Assembly (NCBI RefSeq): GCF_000282495.1
Contig: NZ_AKJE01000023.1
Coordinates: 1-64,000, forward strand
DNA: 64,000 nucleotides
Direction of reading: 5' to 3'
DNA from: Pseudomonas sp. GM79
Lineage (GTDB): Bacteria; Pseudomonadota; Gammaproteobacteria; Pseudomonadales; Pseudomonadaceae
This document shows positions 58,944 to 64,000 of the stretch, one piece after another. Under the pieces are notes generated by a model, which saw nothing but the letters and a program-made list of their open reading frames with translations, did no database searches and was not told the DNA's origin. The position numbers and the translations under genes were made by a program. Each line of letters begins with the position of its first letter. Position 1 is the first letter of the stretch.

Positions 58944-59705
58944 TTAGTCCAAAGTATCGACTTTCACCCGCAGGGTCATGTCGTCCCGGCCCTGAGTCGA
59001 GTAGCTGCGGGTCTGGCCCTGTTTGTCGGCCTGAGTCTGGCGGTTCACGCCGGCCAGGGTGATCCATTCACCCAGTCGACCCGTGACAGTTGTGTCGGTA
59101 CTTTGCACATTCACTACATCAGGACGTTCCTGGCTCATCCGGTCACGATTGGTACTGATTGCCAGATGAACGATGTCGCCGGTAACGCTGGCGGTGACGT
59201 AGAAACCTTGAGTGACATTGCGGTATTCGGTCTGGCTGCGCAGGTCGCCATAGGAATCGGTCTGCGTGCTGGTCAACGGTACGCTCTGGCCGACCTGGAT
59301 CAGTGCCGGTGTGCCTTCGCTGGCCTGAACCTGCTGGATACCGCCGTCGCGGCTGTCGGTGCTGCGGTTGATGATGCGAGTCTGGCTCGGCTTGGCACCG
59401 TTTACCGAATAACCCTGATCACTCTGGAAGTTGTTTTCGTTGGTATCGACGGTGATCAGCAAGCGCTTGGCGGCCACATCGAGTTGGCTGATCAAGGCCT
59501 TAAGTTCGTCGATCTTGCGCTGTTCTGCGTTGACGATCAGCTGATTGCCATAGGCGCTGACCTGGCCGTCCTTGCCGATGAAATTCTGCGCCACCGGCAG
59601 CAGGTCGGCACTGGTGCGATAGTTCAGGGGCACGATCTCGGTGGCGGCCATGACCGAAAAACTGCAGGTCAGCAGCAGCGTGGTGAGCAGGGTGCGTAGG
59701 GACAT
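58944..59705 (-). CDS. Periplasmic secretin-N-domain-like protein
   Basis: The 253-residue protein has a signal peptide (cleavage near SFSVMA-AT, about residue 20) and then a segment resembling the N-domains of secretins: IVPLNYRTSADLLPVAQNFIGKDGQVSAYGNQLIVNAEQRKIDELKALISQLD, roughly 23-76. The rest is beta-rich and polar, and it lacks a secretin pore domain, so it is not a complete secretin. A gene of this type occurs next to aceA in P. aeruginosa (PA2633 region, from memory). Function unknown; an independent transcription unit is suggested by the terminator upstream of it. Confidence 0.7.
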   Translation of the reverse strand: MSLRTLLTTLLLTCSFSVMAATEIVPLNYRTSADLLPVAQNFIGKDGQVSAYGNQLIVNAEQRKIDELKALISQLDVAAKRLLITVDTNENNFQSDQGYSVNGAKPSQTRIINRSTDSRDGGIQQVQASEGTPALIQVGQSVPLTSTQTDSYGDLRSQTEYRNVTQGFYVTASVTGDIVHLAISTNRDRMSQERPDVVNVQSTDTTVTGRLGEWITLAGVNRQTQADKQGQTRSYSTQGRDDMTLRVKVDTLD

Positions 59706-59784
59706 ATCCGTTATCTCCGGCCTTTAAAGTCTTGATATTGCCAGTTTGTCGGCCCGCGGTGGGGCAAGTTGAATCGTAGACAGC

Positions 59785-59820
59785 AAAACGCCCCGGCATC
59801 CGAGGATGGCGGGGCGTTTT
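59785..59820. terminator. Strong bidirectional-type terminator
   Basis: AAAACGCCCCGGCATCC and GGATGGCGGGGCGTTTT pair at 16 of 17 positions around a two-base loop, flanked by A and T runs. It closes the roxA-acetyltransferase unit on the minus strand. Confidence 0.88.
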
Positions 59821-59837
59821 GGGGTGTTCCTGAAGGC

Positions 59838-59934
59838 TTTTGTGGCGAGGGAGCTTGCTCCCGTTGGGCTGCGTAGCGGCCCTGAAAATTTGGGGCCGCT
59901 TCGCGACTCAGCGGGAGCAAGCTCCCTCGCCACA
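59838..59934. repeat. REP family C palindrome (copy 2)
   Basis: TTTGTGGCGAGGGAGCTTGC and its inverse enclose a small inner hairpin (GCGGCCC / GGGGCCGC), directly after the acetyltransferase stop. Confidence 0.88.
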
Positions 59935-59939
59935 GGGGT

Positions 59940-60365
59940 TCAGGCGGAGTGGCGCACCATGTCCACGTGCGGAATCCCGGCTTCCAGGAATTCCTCACTG
60001 ACCATGCTGAAGCCCAAGCGCTCATAGAACGCCGTGGCCTGCACTTGTGCGCTCAGCATCTGCTGCTTCAGTCCGCGCTCCTCGGCTTCACCGATCACTG
60101 CTTGCATCAGCGCATCGCCGACTTTCAAGCCGCGCCAGTCCTTCAGCACCGATACCCGACCGATGTGACCATCTGGCAGCAGCCGAGCGGTGCCGATCGG
60201 GAAGTCGCCTTCAAAGGCCAGGAAGTGGACTGCCGTTGCGTCATCAGCATCCCATTCCAGCTCAGGCGGAACGGATTGCTCGGCGATGAACACCGTCTCA
60301 CGAATGCGCCGGATCTCGGCGTTATCCTTTTGCCAGTCTGCGACACGAACGTGAATTTTATTCAT
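59940..60365 (-). CDS. GNAT-family N-acetyltransferase
   Basis: The 141-residue enzyme has the full GNAT core: FIAEQSVPPELEWDADD, GTARLLPDGHIGRVSVLKDWRGLKVGDALMQAV (acetyl-CoA loop, about 59-91) and AQVQATAFYERLGFSMVSEEFLEAGIPHVDMV. This last stretch is typical of the YjcF/ElaA-like group. The start at 60365 overlaps the end of roxA by 8 bp, so the two genes are co-transcribed. The same neighbour occurs in P. aeruginosa. Substrate unknown. Confidence 0.87.
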   Translation of the reverse strand: MNKIHVRVADWQKDNAEIRRIRETVFIAEQSVPPELEWDADDATAVHFLAFEGDFPIGTARLLPDGHIGRVSVLKDWRGLKVGDALMQAVIGEAEERGLKQQMLSAQVQATAFYERLGFSMVSEEFLEAGIPHVDMVRHSA

Positions 60366-61527
60366 CAGCAAACCCCAGGCTGCCTTGCTTGACCAACTCA
60401 CACAACAGGCCGCGGCCGTCTTCGTCGTTCAGCCACTCGCCAAGGTTGTCGACGTGCAGCGCATCGGCGGCGCAGATCATCTTCAGCAGCTCGCGCAGTT
60501 TGCCCGGCAGGTAACGGCTCTGGCCGCTGGCGAACAGCAGCAGGTCATCATCGACTTCAGACCAGGCCAGGCGCGCGCTCGGGTTGCGGATCAGCACCGC
60601 GCCTTGTTCGAGGCTGGCGAGCAGGTCGTCTTCTTCGACCTCTTCCGGGCCCACCACCAGCTCCGGGTAACGCGGCTCGGTCATGAACTGGCCGAACCAG
60701 GTCAGCAGCAAGCGCTCGTCGCTCATGTGCTCGGCCAGCAGGCTTTTCAGGCGATCAAGGGCGTCGTGCTGGATCTGATGAGGATCGACCGCCGGCAGGG
60801 CGTCGGCGTCGGTGTAACGCTCTTCGTCCGACAGGAACTGGCTGAGGAAATCGGTGAAGTGGGTCAGCACTTCAGCGGCGCTCGGTGCACGGAAACCGAC
60901 CGAGTAAGTCATGCAGTCGTCAACGGCCACACCGCAGTGAGCCAGACGCGGCGGCAAGTAGAGCATGTCGCCTGGTTCCAGCACCCATTCGTCGGTGGCG
61001 TCGAAATCAGCGAGGATGCGCAAGTCGGCGTGTTGCAGCAGCTTGCTCTCGGAATCGCACATCTGGCCGATTTTCCAGTTGCGCTTGCCGTGACCCTGCA
61101 GCAGGAACACATCGTAGTTGTCGAAGTGTGGGCCAACACTGCCACCCGGGGCGGCGAAGCTGATCATCACATCGTCGACGCGCCAGCTCGGCAGGAAGCG
61201 GAAGTTCTCCAGCAGCTCAGCGACTTCCGGCACGAACTGGTCGACCGCTTGAACCAGCAGGGTCCAGTCACGTTCCGGCAGTTTGCTGAATTCGTCTTCG
61301 GCAAACGGACCACGGCGCAATTCCCAAGGACGCTCACCGTTCTCGATCACCAGGCGCGATTCGACTTCTTCTTCCAGCGCAAGGCCGGCCAGTTCGTCGG
61401 CGTCGATCGGGCTTTCGAAATCAGGGATCGCCTGACGGATCAGCAGGGGTTTTTTCTGCCAGTAGTCACGCAGGAATTCGCGCGCCGTGATGCCGCCCAG
61501 AAGTTGAAGAGGAATGTCAGGATTCAT
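60358..61527 (-). CDS. roxA: 50S ribosomal protein L16 arginine hydroxylase (YcfD/RoxA)
   Basis: This JmjC-type 2-oxoglutarate oxygenase hydroxylates an arginine of ribosomal protein L16. The 389-residue product has the iron motif His134-x-Asp136 in GPHFDNYDVFLLQ and the distal His197 in PPRLAHCGVAVDD, inside a cupin core (about 90-210), followed by a winged-helix-like C-terminal domain. I chose ATG 61527 (MNPDIPLQLLGG); the upstream start at 61551 runs into the leader. It follows purB after an intrinsic terminator. Confidence 0.92.
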   Translation of the reverse strand: MNPDIPLQLLGGITAREFLRDYWQKKPLLIRQAIPDFESPIDADELAGLALEEEVESRLVIENGERPWELRRGPFAEDEFSKLPERDWTLLVQAVDQFVPEVAELLENFRFLPSWRVDDVMISFAAPGGSVGPHFDNYDVFLLQGHGKRNWKIGQMCDSESKLLQHADLRILADFDATDEWVLEPGDMLYLPPRLAHCGVAVDDCMTYSVGFRAPSAAEVLTHFTDFLSQFLSDEERYTDADALPAVDPHQIQHDALDRLKSLLAEHMSDERLLLTWFGQFMTEPRYPELVVGPEEVEEDDLLASLEQGAVLIRNPSARLAWSEVDDDLLLFASGQSRYLPGKLRELLKMICAADALHVDNLGEWLNDEDGRGLLCELVKQGSLGFADE

Positions 61528-61565
61528 GTGTAACCTATTGAAAAAAAGCACTTTTCAGACGGGAA

Positions 61566-61592
61566 TAAAAACGCCCGGCGCTGCCGGGCGTC
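61566..61592 (-). terminator. Intrinsic terminator of purB
   Basis: CGCCCGGC and GCCGGGCG pair around a three-base loop, followed on the minus strand by TTTTTATT. Confidence 0.88.
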
Positions 61593-61613
61593 TCAAACGG
61601 GTAAAGCGGTCGA

Positions 61614-63071
<1,458 letters not shown>

Positions 63072-63111
63072 TTACGCGTTACTGACTACAAAACGGTATT
63101 GCGGGCGCGGT

Positions 63112-63735
63112 TCAGCTGCTGCGCATCAGCGGATAAAGCTCTTTAAGCAATTTGCGCCGGCTGATCACCAACTGCCAGCGATGACCGCCCAACTGCCGCC
63201 ACAGGCGCGCCGATCGAATTCCGGCCAGTAACAGCGCGCGGATCTTCGAGGCATTGCTCGGTTGCTGCAGGTTGCGCATGTCACCATGCACTTGAATCCG
63301 TTGGCGCAGGGTGCTCAGGGTGTCCTGATACAACGCACCGCAGGCGGCGATCACGTTTTCGTGAGCCGGGCCAAAGTGTTCGACCTGAGACTGAATCTGC
63401 GGCAAACGCTTGCCGATCACTTCCAGCATGTCGTCGCGCTTGGCCAGCTGACGCTCCAGGCCGAGCATCGCCAGCGCATAGCGCAGCGGTTCGCGCTGAA
63501 GGGTGCTGGGGTCGCGTTCCAGAGCGCCAATCAATGCGCGGTAACCTTCACGCAGATTGATGTCGTCACCACCATAGACTTCCAGCGTGTCCTTGGGGTC
63601 GCGAATCAACAGGCTGCCGAGCATGCAGGTCAGGCCGGCTTCGTTGGTCTGGCCGCTCTTGGCGATCTTGTCGACCAGTACGGCGGCGAGAAACACACCG
63701 CCCAGGGCCGTCAGTTGCTCCTGAGTCGGGCTCAT
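63112..63735 (-). CDS. hflD: High-frequency lysogenization protein HflD homologue
   Basis: The 207-residue helical protein matches HflD/YcfC, a membrane-associated protein known in E. coli for binding phage lambda CII. Family stretches are [46 protein letters not shown] and the C-terminal [26 protein letters not shown]. It sits between mnmA and purB, its usual place, and overlaps the mnmA stop by four bases. Its normal cellular role is not settled. Confidence 0.93.
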   Translation of the reverse strand: MSPTQEQLTALGGVFLAAVLVDKIAKSGQTNEAGLTCMLGSLLIRDPKDTLEVYGGDDINLREGYRALIGALERDPSTLQREPLRYALAMLGLERQLAKRDDMLEVIGKRLPQIQSQVEHFGPAHENVIAACGALYQDTLSTLRQRIQVHGDMRNLQQPSNASKIRALLLAGIRSARLWRQLGGHRWQLVISRRKLLKELYPLMRSS

Positions 63736-64000
63736 GAACGCTGACCCTTGCTGGTCCAGGGTTCGGCCACTTCGATCACGCCGCCGCCGAGGCAGATTTC
63801 ACCGTCGTAGAACACCACGGATTGGCCTGGGGTGACTGCGCGTTGCGGGTCATCGAAGGTCGCGCGGTAGCCGCTGGCGGTCTTTTCCAGCGTGCAAGGC
63901 TGGTCGCTCTGGCGATAACGCACCTTGGCGGTCAGCTTGCGTGGCTCGGTCAAATCGATCGGGTTGACCCAATAGATGTCCGAAGCGAGCAGGGCGCGGG
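63732..64000 (-). CDS. mnmA: tRNA-specific 2-thiouridylase MnmA, C-terminal part
   Basis: Only the last 89 residues are inside the window; the open frame runs through the right edge without a stop. They show the end of the MnmA beta-barrel: [27 protein letters not shown] and [17 protein letters not shown]. The enzyme puts sulfur on the wobble uridine of glutamate, lysine and glutamine tRNAs. Followed immediately by hflD, as in related genomes. The catalytic cysteines lie outside the window. Confidence 0.93.
   Translation of the reverse strand, partial: RALLASDIYWVNPIDLTEPRKLTAKVRYRQSDQPCTLEKTASGYRATFDDPQRAVTPGQSVVFYDGEICLGGGVIEVAEPWTSKGQRS

Overview
The window is chromosomal DNA from a Pseudomonas of the fluorescens group. 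The evidence is the NADH dehydrogenase operon with a fused nuoCD, followed by aceA, a 50S ribosomal protein hydroxylase gene, purB, hflD and mnmA in the order known from P. aeruginosa. The ppiB/lpxH and glnS/cysS block, a CrcY-type small RNA and many copies of the fluorescens-group REP palindromes agree with this. I saw no tRNA or rRNA genes, insertion sequences, prophage or CRISPR array.

Positions 1-10700 hold the leucine/isovalerate catabolic locus: liuD (cut by the left edge), liuC, liuB and liuA on the minus strand, a divergent acyl-CoA synthetase, then liuE (HMG-CoA lyase) and the MerR-type regulator liuR. Three near-identical 16-bp palindromes, two between liuA and the synthetase and one in front of liuR, look like LiuR operators. 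Two features interrupt the locus. One is a complete homologue of the Pseudomonas syringae ethylene-forming enzyme (7352-8413), with every known iron, 2-oxoglutarate and L-arginine ligand kept at identical numbering. The other is a CrcY/CrcZ-type small RNA (about 8651-9026) with a sigma-54 promoter and seven A-rich Hfq/Crc-binding segments.

Positions 10800-27250 hold a LysR regulator divergent from an acyl-CoA dehydrogenase, a periplasmic phosphate-binding-like/OmpA fusion, xthA, an acetyltransferase, tamA-tamB, and a MarR-controlled tripartite efflux operon (outer-membrane lipoprotein, EmrA-like, EmrB-like). Two copies of a 12-bp palindrome sit at the promoter of the efflux operon.

Positions 27350-41520 hold lpxH-ppiB, glnS-cysS, and a sigma-54 activator divergent from a glpSTPQUV-type glycerol ABC transporter operon. 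That operon has a clear -24/-12 promoter, six TGTTCA repeats upstream and an AATAATAA Hfq/Crc-type site at the first ribosome binding site. A HigB/HigA-like toxin-antitoxin pair follows.

Positions 41540-56480 are the 13-gene nuo operon (minus strand, nuoA to nuoN). Positions 57120-64000 hold aceA, a secretin-N-like periplasmic protein, a GNAT enzyme, roxA (ycfD), purB, hflD and the 3' end of mnmA, all on the minus strand.

Three families of long paired palindromes (REP/BIME-like, 15 copies) fill many intergenic gaps, one of them inside the efflux operon. All assignments rest on reading the sequence and recalling protein families; no database search was run.
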